A DNA stretch of 64,000 bases from Pacificispira spongiicola. GTDB lineage: Bacteria > Pseudomonadota > Alphaproteobacteria > UBA8366 > Aestuariispiraceae. The position numbers were made by a program, and so were the translations under genes. The stretch is from contig NZ_JABBNT010000005.1 in assembly GCF_012926505.1 (NCBI RefSeq), positions 62,001 to 126,000 of the forward strand. Reading direction: 5' to 3'. How positions within the stretch are numbered: the first letter of the stretch is position 1; each line of letters begins with the position of its first letter. The notes beneath the pieces were generated by a model, which was given only the letters and a program-made list of their open reading frames with translations, did not search any database and had not been told where the DNA came from. Below, piece after piece: positions 38,113 to 47,404 of the stretch.

Positions 38113-39705
38113 TTAACGTACTCTCGGGATGCGGGAACGTTCGATCGCTTCCGGCAATAGATCGGGCAAGTCTTCCGCGATCAAACCACTCCCGGCCCGA
38201 TCCGCCGCAACGCCGTGAAGGTAAGCTGCGGCACAGGCGGCGGCGAAGACCGGCATACCCTTTGCGATCAAGCCCGCGGCAAGTCCCGCAAGAACATCCC
38301 CGGCCCCGGCCACCGCCAATGTCGGCGGCGCGGAATCGTTGACGACCGCCCATCCGGACGGATCGGCAATAACGGTATCGTAGCCTTTCAATAGAACCAC
38401 GGCGCCGGACCGTTCAGCGGCCCGTCGGGCCATTTCCACCTTGTTGTCCAGCGTCGACAGATCGGGAAACAACCGCGCGAATTCGCCCATATGCGGGGTC
38501 AACAGCATCGGCGCGGCGCGATGTTGAAACAAGGAGTCGGGACTGTCAGCGAATATCGACAGGGCATCGGCATCCAGGATCGCCGGAATATTCGCGCGCA
38601 GGACACCCAGGACCCGTTCATGCGATCCCGCCGCCTCGTCCCCGAGACCGGGTCCGATCAAAGCGGCGGTTAGCCGGGCGTCTTCCAAACAGTCCAGGAA
38701 GCCGCGTGTATCCTTCAGCCCACGGACCACGGCGCTTTGCAAGGCAAGGCGGTAGAGCGGCGCCTGGGCGAGCGGGGCCGCGACCGTGACCATGCCGACC
38801 CCCGCCCGCTGTGCTGCGCGGGTCGCGAGGCATGCCGCCCCGATCATTTCAGGACCGCCTGCGACCATCAGATAGCCGCGCGAATATTTGTGGTGGAACG
38901 GCGATTCCTCCGGCAGAGCCGACGCCCACAGGTCCGGCCGATTCAACGCCAGTTTCGGTTCAATGACATTCAAGGCCGTCGTATCGATTCCGATATCGCA
39001 TATCGATAAATCTCCGCACAGAACCCGACCGGGCAGCAGTTTATGCCCCGGCTTGCCCCGGAAGAACGTGACGGTCACAGCCGCTTTCGGCGTGATATCC
39101 CGATTACAGGCCCCATTTGCGCCAAAAAGGCCACTGGGCACATCGACCGCGACGACGGGTCTATTTCCAATGGCCGACAGCGTTTCCGCCGCGCTGCCTT
39201 CCGGATCGCGGTTCAACCCCGCACCGAAAACAGCATCGATCACCACGGTCGCATCCGTCAGGATTTCCGGGGACAACGGCTCCACAGTCTCTTCTGATGA
39301 CGCCGCGACCCAATCGGCGGCGGCCTGCGCCGCATCGCCCTTCAGCTCCGTCCGGTCGCCCAACAGGCCCAGGCGCACCGACCATCCGCGTGATGCCAGA
39401 ATCTTCGCGGCAACGAAGCCGTCGCCGCCATTGTTCCCCGGCCCGCATAGAACCGCGACCGTCCCCGTCTCAAACCGGTCACAGACCGCATCCGCAACAG
39501 CCTCCCCCGCCACCAGCATCAGCGTATAACCCGGAGTCCCGTTTTCGATCGTGATGCTGTCCGCCCGGCCCATCTCAACCGGGGTCAGCAAGGCCTGACG
39601 TTTCCAAGCGCTTCCGTCGATGCCGGTCGGTAGGTTTGCGAAGGGTGATGACATTTCCTGCATAGCGATACTTTCCATGAAAGGAACCGGGAAAGAAATC
39701 CCCAT
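38113..39705 (-). CDS. nnr: Bifunctional NAD(P)H-hydrate epimerase / ADP-dependent dehydratase
   Basis: A fused repair enzyme of up to 530 residues that converts damaged NADHX and NADPHX back to NAD(P)H. The N-terminal YjeF_N epimerase domain has GPGNNGGDGFVAA and the aspartate segment DAVFGAGLNR. The C-terminal ribokinase-like dehydratase domain has TPHMGEFARL and AGAGDVLAGLAAGLIA, including the catalytic aspartate. The start is uncertain: in-frame ATGs stand at 39705, 39678, 39663 and 39654 and none has a clear Shine-Dalgarno sequence; conserved sequence begins around ALLTPVEMGRAD, so any of them is possible. It is divergent from the lipoprotein gene at 39772. Confidence 0.95.
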   Translation of the reverse strand: MGISFPVPFMESIAMQEMSSPFANLPTGIDGSAWKRQALLTPVEMGRADSITIENGTPGYTLMLVAGEAVADAVCDRFETGTVAVLCGPGNNGGDGFVAAKILASRGWSVRLGLLGDRTELKGDAAQAAADWVAASSEETVEPLSPEILTDATVVIDAVFGAGLNRDPEGSAAETLSAIGNRPVVAVDVPSGLFGANGACNRDITPKAAVTVTFFRGKPGHKLLPGRVLCGDLSICDIGIDTTALNVIEPKLALNRPDLWASALPEESPFHHKYSRGYLMVAGGPEMIGAACLATRAAQRAGVGMVTVAAPLAQAPLYRLALQSAVVRGLKDTRGFLDCLEDARLTAALIGPGLGDEAAGSHERVLGVLRANIPAILDADALSIFADSPDSLFQHRAAPMLLTPHMGEFARLFPDLSTLDNKVEMARRAAERSGAVVLLKGYDTVIADPSGWAVVNDSAPPTLAVAGAGDVLAGLAAGLIAKGMPVFAAACAAAYLHGVAADRAGSGLIAEDLPDLLPEAIERSRIPRVR

Positions 39706-39771
39706 CGATTGAAATAACGTTCTGGCGTTCCTTACTTATTGCTACCGATTTGCAACTGGATAGGACCGATC

Positions 39772-40311
39772 ATGACCAGCAGCGCCTTAAAGCTTCTTTT
39801 CGCGGCGGCCATGCTGACTGGGGTAGCGGCCTGCGACGATACGGAACCGCGCACGGTCCAGATTTACATTCCGCCGATGGGCAGCTTCAACACACTTCAC
39901 GGTGTCGCCATCGACGGCGGCAGCGTACCGGTTGCCGTGCGCGACGCCCCCTTCAAGGCCGATGCGGAAGCGTCGGAACAGTTCGCCCGGCTCCTGGCGG
40001 ATCAGGATAGCGCGCTTCGGTTCCATGCGGACACCGCCGCCACTCGGGATACGGCCCGGATTCGCGTTCTCGTTCTGCACGATACGCCCGGCAACTATAC
40101 TGGGACCAGTGCCTGCGCGGACGAACCATTCTCGCCAAAAATCGAAGGCGAGATGGTCATTACCGCCGTCGTTTGCGAAGGCCGCAGCAGGCTGGTCGAA
40201 ACACGCGGATACTTGCCCGAAAACCCGTCGGAGCCTGAAAAGATTTACGACGACCTGCTGGCTCATATCGCGCCGACCCTGACGGCGAAGGAACAGCGTC
40301 AGGCGAAATAG
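39772..40311 (+). CDS. Putative lipoprotein, member of a two-copy family in this window
   Basis: A 179-residue protein with a lipoprotein signal peptide: MTSSALKLLFAAAMLTGVAAC, with Cys21 as the lipid-attached residue in the lipobox VAAC. The ATG at 39772 is preferred over one 11 codons upstream because it starts the signal peptide. No known domain was recognised. Residues 83-135 (LRFHADT ... RVLVLHDTPGN ... C115 ... SP ... C135) align with the lipoprotein at 56856-57425 with matching spacing, so the two are probably paralogues; the two internal cysteines could form a disulfide. It stands alone between nnr and mnmC. Confidence 0.75.
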   Translation: MTSSALKLLFAAAMLTGVAACDDTEPRTVQIYIPPMGSFNTLHGVAIDGGSVPVAVRDAPFKADAEASEQFARLLADQDSALRFHADTAATRDTARIRVLVLHDTPGNYTGTSACADEPFSPKIEGEMVITAVVCEGRSRLVETRGYLPENPSEPEKIYDDLLAHIAPTLTAKEQRQAK

Positions 40312-40542
40312 CGGCGCGTTTCGCCCGAATACCGGGATCACGGAATAACCATATTTTCGTCAAAAATCCGTAACGGCGGGACACTAGGGTCCAGACATCG
40401 ACCAACCGCCGATGTCGCGTCCCTAAACGTGGCAAAGGCATCCTGGCGACGCACGATATCGGCCGATGAGATTAAGTGTAGGCTGTTTCGTGTCGTCGCT
40501 TTTCTTTTGCCTGAAATCTGAAATCCGCTACCAATCCGCGCC

Positions 40543-42486
40543 ATGACGGAAACGGACGGACAGGACGGGCACGATCCCGACGCAATCGATTGGCGCGACG
40601 GCATTCCCTATGCCGCGCGCTTCGGCGATCTCTATTACTCCGCTGAAGACCCCAGAGGCGAAGTCCAACACACCTTTCTGGACGGAGTGGATTTCGACGC
40701 GCTCTGCCGCCAACCGACCCTGACGATTGCGGAAACCGGTTTCGGCACCGGGCTCAATTTCCTGGAAGCCTGGCAGCGGTGGGAGGCTTTGGCATCGCCG
40801 GACGCCCAGTTCACCTTCATCAGTGTCGAAGCCTTCCCTATGTCTCAAGCGGACTTGGAGCAGGCCCATGCCTTGTTCCCTGCATTGGCCGATAAGGCCG
40901 CACAACTCCGTCGACAATGGCCGGGTTTCATCCGGGGATCGCATCTTATTTCCCTGTCGGAAGGGCGCATCCGGCTGATCCTGTTGATCGGCGAGGCGGA
41001 AAAAATGTTCGCCGCCCGCGATTTTACTGCCGACGCCTGGTTCCTGGACGGTTTCGCCCCCGCCCAGAACCCGGATATGTGGCGAGATGCCGTTTTCCAT
41101 CAGATCGCCCGCCTCAGCCGCCCCGGCACCAAACTCGCCAGCTTCACGGCAGCGGGCATGGTTCGGCGCGGTTTGGCGGAGGTCGGATTCGACATCGTCA
41201 AACGCCCCGGATTTGGTCGGAAACGGGACTGTATCGCCGGAACCCTGGAAATACCGGTCGACCGTCCAGCTTCAAAAACGCCCTGGACGAAACTGCCGAC
41301 GCCACGGCCCGGCGCACGGATTGCCGTGATCGGTGCCGGGATCGCCGGTCGCTGCCTCGGCGCCTCCCTGATCAACGCGGGATTCGAGACCACGGTTATC
41401 CAGGGACCCGAAAGCCGGGCCTGGGCCGCCAGCACCCTGCCCCGCGCCTTGATCGCACCGAAGCTTATCCGAGGGGACCAACCCTATCCCCGATTCTGGC
41501 GGCAAGCCTATCTGGACGCCCTGCGCGTTTTGGACGGGATCGCCCCCGACATCTGGTGCGGCCCGCGCGGATTGATCATTCCCGCCCCTGATCAGGGAAT
41601 CCGCGACCGGCAGGCCGCCCTGAAAGGCGAGTTGGCCTGGCCGACAGACATTTTGCGACAGATCGACAGCTCGGAAGCCGCCGACCGGCTCGGTCGCGCC
41701 TGCCCCGGCGGTCTTTTCCTCCCCGGAGCGGGCATCCTGGACCCAAGCCGTCTGCTGGAACGGTTGGTCCCGGATACCACGCTTCTGCAAACCGACGTCA
41801 AAATGCTGTCGCGAACCGGCGGACGATGGTCCCTGCATGACGGGCGGAACACGGTCGTGGCTACGGCGGATGTCGTGATCCTCGCCTGCGGTCCGGGGGC
41901 GGTTGAATTGCTACCGGAGCACGATGCCGGTTACGGGCTGCGGATCGGCTCCGGTCAATTGTTTCAGGCACAAGGCGCGACTGCGAGCGGCATATCGATC
42001 CTCCACGACGGCTATGTCGGATCGACGGACGCGAGCGGGGTTTTCGTGGCGGGTGCAACCTCCGAAGGCTGGCAGAATATCGGCCCGGTTCCGGTCGATC
42101 CCGCTGCAACCGACCGGATACAGAACCGGCTGGCCGACTACTTGCCGGATTTTTCCACGGAATCGATGAACGCCTGGACCGGATTGCGCTGCGACACCGT
42201 GGATCACCTACCGCTCGCAGGACCGGTTCAAAATCCGATGGCCTTCGAAACGGCCTATGACGGCCTGCGCCACGGCAAACCGCCCGAAGCGATGCCAGAC
42301 CCCGATTACGAACCCGGCCTCTTTTGCCTGACCGGCCTCGGTGCACGCGGATTCCAAGCCGCCTTTACTCTGGCAGACCAGATGACCGCCATGCTGTCCG
42401 GCAATCCGCTGCCCCTAGACAGGGACATGACGGACGCACTGTTGCCAAACCGGTTTCAGATCCGAAATCTGCGGCGAAATCTTTAG
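40543..42486 (+). CDS. mnmC: Bifunctional tRNA mnm5s2U34 methyltransferase / FAD-dependent oxidoreductase
   Basis: A 647-residue two-domain enzyme that finishes the mnm5s2U modification at the wobble uridine of several tRNAs. The N-terminal methyltransferase domain has the SAM-binding motif ETGFGTGLNFLEAW (66-71 core) and the DUF752-type sequence DAWFLDGFAPAQNPDMW. The C-terminal DAAO-like oxidase starts with the FAD motif GAGIAGRCLG (264-269 core) and ends with LTGLGARGFQAAFTLAD. Length is close to E. coli MnmC (668). No strong Shine-Dalgarno sequence precedes ATG 40543. tRNA-His lies convergent, 22 bases downstream. Confidence 0.96.
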   Translation: MTETDGQDGHDPDAIDWRDGIPYAARFGDLYYSAEDPRGEVQHTFLDGVDFDALCRQPTLTIAETGFGTGLNFLEAWQRWEALASPDAQFTFISVEAFPMSQADLEQAHALFPALADKAAQLRRQWPGFIRGSHLISLSEGRIRLILLIGEAEKMFAARDFTADAWFLDGFAPAQNPDMWRDAVFHQIARLSRPGTKLASFTAAGMVRRGLAEVGFDIVKRPGFGRKRDCIAGTLEIPVDRPASKTPWTKLPTPRPGARIAVIGAGIAGRCLGASLINAGFETTVIQGPESRAWAASTLPRALIAPKLIRGDQPYPRFWRQAYLDALRVLDGIAPDIWCGPRGLIIPAPDQGIRDRQAALKGELAWPTDILRQIDSSEAADRLGRACPGGLFLPGAGILDPSRLLERLVPDTTLLQTDVKMLSRTGGRWSLHDGRNTVVATADVVILACGPGAVELLPEHDAGYGLRIGSGQLFQAQGATASGISILHDGYVGSTDASGVFVAGATSEGWQNIGPVPVDPAATDRIQNRLADYLPDFSTESMNAWTGLRCDTVDHLPLAGPVQNPMAFETAYDGLRHGKPPEAMPDPDYEPGLFCLTGLGARGFQAAFTLADQMTAMLSGNPLPLDRDMTDALLPNRFQIRNLRRNL

Positions 42487-42508
42487 AAAAAATGTTCGGA
42501 AAAAGAGC

Positions 42509-42586
42509 TGGGGTGGCTGATGGGACTTGAACCCACGACCTCCGGAATCACAATCCGGCGTTCTAACCAACTGAACTACAGCCACC
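42509..42586 (-). tRNA. tRNA-His (GUG)
   Basis: A minus-strand cloverleaf with acceptor GUGGCUG paired to CAGCCAC, discriminator C73 and encoded CCA. An extra 5' G (position -1, base 42586) is present in the gene and can pair with C73, the identity element for histidyl-tRNA synthetase. The anticodon loop is UUGUGAU between CCGGA and UCCGG, giving anticodon GUG; the T-arm has GGUUCAAGUCC. Confidence 0.96.
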
Positions 42587-42932
42587 ATTGCGGAACGGGC
42601 GCAACGCCCCCTCGACGGCGGCGCTTTTACGCTGTGCGCAGGGCCGCGTCAAGCAGTCGGATGGACTGTCGACGACAAGTTTAAAGATTCCCGTTGTGGG
42701 TCGGATTCTTCAAGTACTACTAGATATTGCGCTGCAAAATTTTTATGCGCATCGCTCACGAATACCTGTTTACTCGATTCTGTATTTGAGTCTTTAATTT
42801 CGCGTCTCGCTTGCGATCGGGATATGCAATTCGCATTTCCGGTATCGGGGACCGGGTCTGGCAGGGCCCGTTCTGACAGCAGAATGCTGTCGCCATCCAC
42901 TCTGCGGCAGAACACCGCGAGTGAGGGAGGGT
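42587..42932. other. Non-coding region between tRNA-His and the adenylate cyclase gene
   Basis: 346 bases without a credible gene. The first part is GC-rich tRNA upstream sequence. About 42670-42800 is distinctly AT-rich (for example CTACTAGATATTG and CAAAATTTTTATG) and could hold promoters for both directions. A short perfect hairpin at 42875-42891 precedes the cyclase gene. Confidence 0.5.
42875..42891 (+). promoter_or_regulatory. Perfect inverted repeat upstream of the cyclase gene
   Basis: GACAGCA (42875-42881) and TGCTGTC (42885-42891) are separated by GAA. It lies 41 bases before the cyclase start codon. It could be an RNA hairpin in the 5' leader or a protein-binding dyad; sequence alone does not decide. 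Confidence 0.4.
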
Positions 42933-44246
42933 ATGATGACGGATTCTTTTGAGCCTGGGGGCGAGTCCGGGGGGAGTCGGACGTCCAAGGTAACGTCTAT
43001 TTCCGGCGCAGCATCGAGGCTTGCGGAGGACGCGCCGCCGCCGGTGCTGCGGCATTTGTCGGTGGAGGATCTGTCCACACCGGCCTATCTGGTCAATCAC
43101 AAGTTTCAGGTCGAATGGGCGAATGATTACGCCCTTAAGGAACTGTTCGGTCGCCCGGAGGGCTTGCCGCCCGCGATTGAGGATTCGAGCCTTTTCAACT
43201 TGCTGCTGTCGAGCGACATCGTGCGCAAGTCCGACGGTCTGCCGGAATTGCTGCGGTTCCATCTGACCATCGCCAAGCGCCGGGCGTCGAAGGCTTATCT
43301 ATTCCTCAGCAACCCGAATCTGGAATCTCGGGAAGCGGAACTCTTGGGACAGCTCTATGACCGTGTTGAAGCCGTCCCGGCCCATCAGATGACCAGCGAC
43401 GCGGAGGTCAACCTCGCCTCCCGCGACGAACTTCCGCGATGGCACAGGCTCTACGCCACATTCTTCCGCGAGGGCATCTTCTTCACCGTCGCCCCGGAAG
43501 AACGGGAGCAGGAAAGCTTCCTGACCTGGTTAAGCCGCCGAGACATCGTTATCCGCGACCTGTTGCGCGTGCGGCGGCCCTATGTGACCTCCCTCGCCGT
43601 TCTGGTGGCGGATTTGCAAAGTTCGATGCGCATCTGCGCCGAATTGCCGCCGGAACAGTATTTCGAACTGATCAATTCGATCTGGACGACGATGCAGCCG
43701 TATTTGCGGAAATACTATGCGACCTACGGCAAGCATGCGGGGGACGGGATGTTGTATTACTTCCTGCCGCAGCCGGATTCGAATTACATCATGAACGCCA
43801 TCCAATGCGCGTTCGAAATGCAGACCGCCATGCGCAAGGTGAGCCGGGAGTGGCAGAGCCGGAAGAATTGGGGCACCACCCTGCATTTGAATTTCGGGCT
43901 GGAACAGGGCGAGGAATGGTTCGGTACCTTCGAAGGACCGACCTTTATCGAATTCACGGCCCTGGGCGACACGATCAATCGCGCGTCGCGGTTGAGCGAT
44001 TTTTCCCGCGAGGGATCGATCTGGATCACCAAGAGCATGTTGAGCCGGTTAAGCGATAAGGAACGCAGTTCCATCCGTTTCGGTATTCGCCAAACCATGG
44101 CGAATGGCAGCGAAGCCGTGATCCCGGAAATGTATTCGCGCATTTCCAACCTGATCGACCCGACCGATCCACGCAGCCATAAGCTACTGGATATCTCTAC
44201 CCTTCCGGCGACGGAACTGTTCGATATCGGCGGGGACGAAGAATAG
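42933..44246 (+). CDS. Class III adenylate cyclase with N-terminal PAS-like domain
   Basis: A 437-residue soluble protein. The ATG at 42933 follows GAGGGAGGGT; a second ATG is adjacent at 42936. Residues 45-130 look like a PAS-type sensor (TPAYLVNHKFQVEWANDYALKELFG). Residues 215-400 are the nucleotide cyclase domain, with metal-binding Asp227 (LVADLQSSM) and Asp271 (HAGDGML), the adenine-contacting Lys267, and the transition-state pair Asn349/Arg353 in GDTINRASRLS. All catalytic positions are filled, so cAMP synthesis is likely. No transmembrane segments are present. It is monocistronic and convergent with the EamA gene downstream. Confidence 0.88.
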   Translation: MMTDSFEPGGESGGSRTSKVTSISGAASRLAEDAPPPVLRHLSVEDLSTPAYLVNHKFQVEWANDYALKELFGRPEGLPPAIEDSSLFNLLLSSDIVRKSDGLPELLRFHLTIAKRRASKAYLFLSNPNLESREAELLGQLYDRVEAVPAHQMTSDAEVNLASRDELPRWHRLYATFFREGIFFTVAPEEREQESFLTWLSRRDIVIRDLLRVRRPYVTSLAVLVADLQSSMRICAELPPEQYFELINSIWTTMQPYLRKYYATYGKHAGDGMLYYFLPQPDSNYIMNAIQCAFEMQTAMRKVSREWQSRKNWGTTLHLNFGLEQGEEWFGTFEGPTFIEFTALGDTINRASRLSDFSREGSIWITKSMLSRLSDKERSSIRFGIRQTMANGSEAVIPEMYSRISNLIDPTDPRSHKLLDISTLPATELFDIGGDEE

Positions 44247-44279
44247 GCGGCGGGGAATAGGCGACGAGGAAAAGCGGGC

Positions 44280-45179
44280 CTAGCGAGCCTTGACGAGGCA
44301 GAGCACAACCCCGCCTGCCGCAATCAGGGATGCGCCAATGACGACGTCCGGACTTGGGATTTCGCCGAAAAAGAAAAACCCAACCGCCGCCGCAAAGACC
44401 AGCCACGTATAGTCGACCGGACCGACAATCGAGACGTCTGCGAGCCGATAGCCTTGGATGATGAAAAACTGCGCGGCGATCGCAACCGGCCCCCAGAGCA
44501 GGAATTGCGCGTTGTAGACCAAATCAGTGTTTTCCCACGTCGCGAAGGCCGGAACGGCCATCAGGATCAGGCCGAAGACATTGACGTGCAGCAGCGAACT
44601 CATCGCCCCGTCGCGCAAGCTCAGAACGCGGATCAGAACGCCCTCGAACGCCAAAAGGACCGCACCGCCGAGGGCGACCCCCGCCGGCAGGAAATAGGCG
44701 ATATCGAAGCTCTGAAACGCGCCCTTGGACACCATGATGACCCCTGCCCCGATGCTTGACAGAACAATCCCCGCCCATTGCAGCGGCCAAATCCGCTCTT
44801 TCAAAAAGATAACGCCGAGCGGGATCACCATAACCACGTAAAGAAGCCCGATCGTCGAGACGTCCACGACCGGCATTTCGCTGGACGCGTGGATCAGTGC
44901 GACCCCGCCAAAGCATCCAGTTGCCGCCCTCAGAAAATGGCTCTTGGAGGATGGGCCGATAAAGGATCGAAGCGTCAGACCTTTGATCTTCGCAACCGTC
45001 AGAATGGTTGCCAACCCACCGATATAGCGCAGAAACGTAATCTGAAACGCGGACGCGCCGTCCCCCGCGAACTTGCCCGACGCGAAAAACAAGGAGAAAA
45101 GCGCGGTCCCGATCACGACGTTCAGAATAGCGCGCGTATTCCGGTTTACCGGCGTTTCGGGTGCGGTGGTGACGGACAT
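44280..45179 (-). CDS. EamA/DMT-superfamily transporter, divergent from a LysR gene
   Basis: A 299-residue membrane protein with about ten helices in two EamA repeats (first from residue 15, AILNVVIGTALFSLFFASGKFAG; second from about 150, IAYFLPAGVALGGAVLLAFEGVLIRVLSL). The likely role is export of an amino acid or other small metabolite; the substrate is not readable. It is divergent from the LysR-type gene with 88 bases between starts, the standard arrangement for a LysR target. It differs clearly in sequence from the other EamA protein at 4300-5220. Confidence 0.85.
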   Translation of the reverse strand: MSVTTAPETPVNRNTRAILNVVIGTALFSLFFASGKFAGDGASAFQITFLRYIGGLATILTVAKIKGLTLRSFIGPSSKSHFLRAATGCFGGVALIHASSEMPVVDVSTIGLLYVVMVIPLGVIFLKERIWPLQWAGIVLSSIGAGVIMVSKGAFQSFDIAYFLPAGVALGGAVLLAFEGVLIRVLSLRDGAMSSLLHVNVFGLILMAVPAFATWENTDLVYNAQFLLWGPVAIAAQFFIIQGYRLADVSIVGPVDYTWLVFAAAVGFFFFGEIPSPDVVIGASLIAAGGVVLCLVKAR

Positions 45180-45267
45180 CGGAAATCCTTTCGAAATTTC
45201 TCTACCCTTTCCCCCACGAAGCCCCTACGTTCAAACAAGTCCTACTCCTGAATGATGAGTTTTTTCG

Positions 45268-46161
45268 ATGCTGAAACCGAGCGATACCTCCCTGAACGCC
45301 GTCCGTGTCTTCACTGTCGTTGCGCGGCGGGGCAGTCTCGCCAAGGCCGCAATCGAATTGGGCGTCACGCCGAGCGCGGTGAGCCATCAGATCCGGAAAC
45401 TGGAAGATCGCATCGAAACCCCATTGTTCCATCGGACGGGAAACACGATCGAATTGACCGATGCCGGGCGCATGCTGAACGAGGAATCGACGGCGGCCAT
45501 TGCCCTGATCGACAACGCCGTCGCCTCGTTGATGCGGGACGCGAACGAAATCGCGGTTCAGGTATCGACGACACTGGCGGTCACCTGGCTGATCCCCGGG
45601 CTGGAACGGTTCAAGCGGCGCTACCCGCAGGCGCGGATTTCCTTCGAAACCAGTAATCGCGCGGATTTCCGCCTAGGGCAGATGACGGATGTCGGTATCG
45701 TCTATCGCCGGGCAGGCCATTATGAAGGGCCGGGAATATATTTGGCGCCCGACAATTGCCGCCCGGTCGTGTCCCCTACCCTGTTGAAGAAAAGCGGCTA
45801 TCAGGGATTGGACGATATCGGGCGCATTCCGGCGCTGAAATCGACGGAAGACAATTGGGACTGGCGGCTTTGGGCGCAGGCTCAAAACATATCCGAATTC
45901 GACCTAACATATTCCGACCGGTTCGACCTCGACGACGCGGCGGTTCGCGCCGCCGTCGCCGGATTGGGTATGGCCATGTCGCCGAATATCGTTGCCGGAC
46001 GGGAAATCGATTCCGGGGCCCTGGTGCCGCTACCGGGGATCGAACCCGTGGAAATGGGGCGGTATTATCTTCTTCTGGGACCACGCCGCCATGGCCTTGT
46101 CGGCCGCTTTGTCAATTGGCTGCGGGAAGAGGCCCGTGCCTATGACGGACCGGGCGGCTGA
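45268..46161 (+). CDS. LysR-family transcriptional regulator
   Basis: A 297-residue regulator. The N-terminal winged helix is typical (TSLNAVRVFTVVARRGSLAKAAIELGVTPSAVSHQIRKLEDRIETPLF, residues 6-55; the serine in PSAVSHQ is the usual contact). A substrate-binding-like effector domain follows from about residue 90. The GcvA-like pattern SAVSHQIRKLE suggests an amino-acid-related regulon. It is divergent from the EamA exporter and 76 bases upstream of the aminotransferase, both plausible targets. Confidence 0.92.
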   Translation: MLKPSDTSLNAVRVFTVVARRGSLAKAAIELGVTPSAVSHQIRKLEDRIETPLFHRTGNTIELTDAGRMLNEESTAAIALIDNAVASLMRDANEIAVQVSTTLAVTWLIPGLERFKRRYPQARISFETSNRADFRLGQMTDVGIVYRRAGHYEGPGIYLAPDNCRPVVSPTLLKKSGYQGLDDIGRIPALKSTEDNWDWRLWAQAQNISEFDLTYSDRFDLDDAAVRAAVAGLGMAMSPNIVAGREIDSGALVPLPGIEPVEMGRYYLLLGPRRHGLVGRFVNWLREEARAYDGPGG

Positions 46162-46237
46162 CATATCAATCACAGACTTGCACGAACCACGCGACCGCTT
46201 AGTGTCGCGCAAGATATCAGTTAGGGAGCCCCGCACG

Positions 46238-47404
46238 ATGCCGACACTCGCCACCCGTATGGACCGCCTGGGAACGGAAACCGCCTTCGATGTTCTGGCA
46301 AAGGCGAACGCGTTGGCGGCGCAAGGCGCGGATGTCATCAATCTCGGCATCGGCCAACCGGATTTTCCGACCCCGCCGCATATCGTTGAAGCCGGGATCA
46401 AGGCGCTGCGCGACGGACATCACGGATACACGCCCGCCAACGGTATTCCGGCCCTGCGGGAGGCCGTGGCCGCCGACCTGCACCGTCGCCACGGTGTTTC
46501 CGTCGACCCAGGCAGTGTCGTCGTTGTGCCGGGTGGCAAGGTCACCATGTTCTTCGCCATGTTGATGTTCGGGGAGCCTGGGGCGGAGATTATTTACCCC
46601 GATCCCGGTTTCCCGATCTATCGGTCCGCCATCGAATTTTCCGGCGCAACCGCGGTTCCCCTGCCCCTGCGGGAAGAAAACGGGTTCGGCTTTTCCGCCG
46701 ACGAATTGCTGTCGCTGATTACCCCGCGCACCCGGCTTGTGATCGTGAACAGCCCGGCCAACCCGACCGGCGGCGTTACCCCGGCGGCGGAAATGGACAA
46801 GTTGGCGGCGGGGCTCGCCGACCACCCCCATGTCACGATCCTGTCCGACGAAATCTATTCCGCCATGCTGTATGACGGACGGGAACACCGCACGATCCTC
46901 AGCTATCCGCATCTGGCCGACCGGGCGATCATGTTGGACGGCTGGTCCAAGACCTATGCCATGACCGGGTGGCGGTTGGGCTATGCCGTCTGGCCGAAGG
47001 ATTTGGTCAAAAAGGCGACGCGGCTGGCGATCAACGACCATTCCTGCGTCAATGCAGCGACCCAATATGCCGGCATCGCCGCCCTGGAAGGACCGCAGGA
47101 CGCGGTAGAGGCGATGATGCGCGCCTTCGACGACCGGCGGAAGGCGACGGTAGAGGCCCTGAACGCCCTACCCGGTGTTACCTGTATTAAACCGGGCGGC
47201 GCGTTCTATGCCTTCCCGAATATCTCCGGCACCGGTCGGGATGCCCGCGCCTTGCAGGACGCCCTGCTGAAAGAAGCCCATGTCGCGACCATCGCGGGGA
47301 CCAGCTTCGGCGGTTATGGGGAGGGATATCTGCGGCTGTCCTACGCCAATTCGAAGGAAAATATCCTGGAGGCGATCGACCGGATCGGGCGCTACCTGGG
47401 TTAA
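46238..47404 (+). CDS. Class I/II pyridoxal-phosphate aminotransferase
   Basis: A 388-residue fold-type I enzyme. The ATG at 46238 follows AGGGAG. Visible motifs: INLGIGQPDFPTP near the start, NSPANPTGG (around residue 170), the cofactor lysine Lys238 in DGWSKTYAMTGWRLGY, and a late arginine in YLRLSYANS that would bind the substrate carboxylate. It is most like the AspC/aromatic-type subgroup used by many bacteria for aspartate, branched-chain or aromatic amino acids. Its 3' end overlaps the permease gene by four bases (convergent). Confidence 0.92.
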   Translation: MPTLATRMDRLGTETAFDVLAKANALAAQGADVINLGIGQPDFPTPPHIVEAGIKALRDGHHGYTPANGIPALREAVAADLHRRHGVSVDPGSVVVVPGGKVTMFFAMLMFGEPGAEIIYPDPGFPIYRSAIEFSGATAVPLPLREENGFGFSADELLSLITPRTRLVIVNSPANPTGGVTPAAEMDKLAAGLADHPHVTILSDEIYSAMLYDGREHRTILSYPHLADRAIMLDGWSKTYAMTGWRLGYAVWPKDLVKKATRLAINDHSCVNAATQYAGIAALEGPQDAVEAMMRAFDDRRKATVEALNALPGVTCIKPGGAFYAFPNISGTGRDARALQDALLKEAHVATIAGTSFGGYGEGYLRLSYANSKENILEAIDRIGRYLG

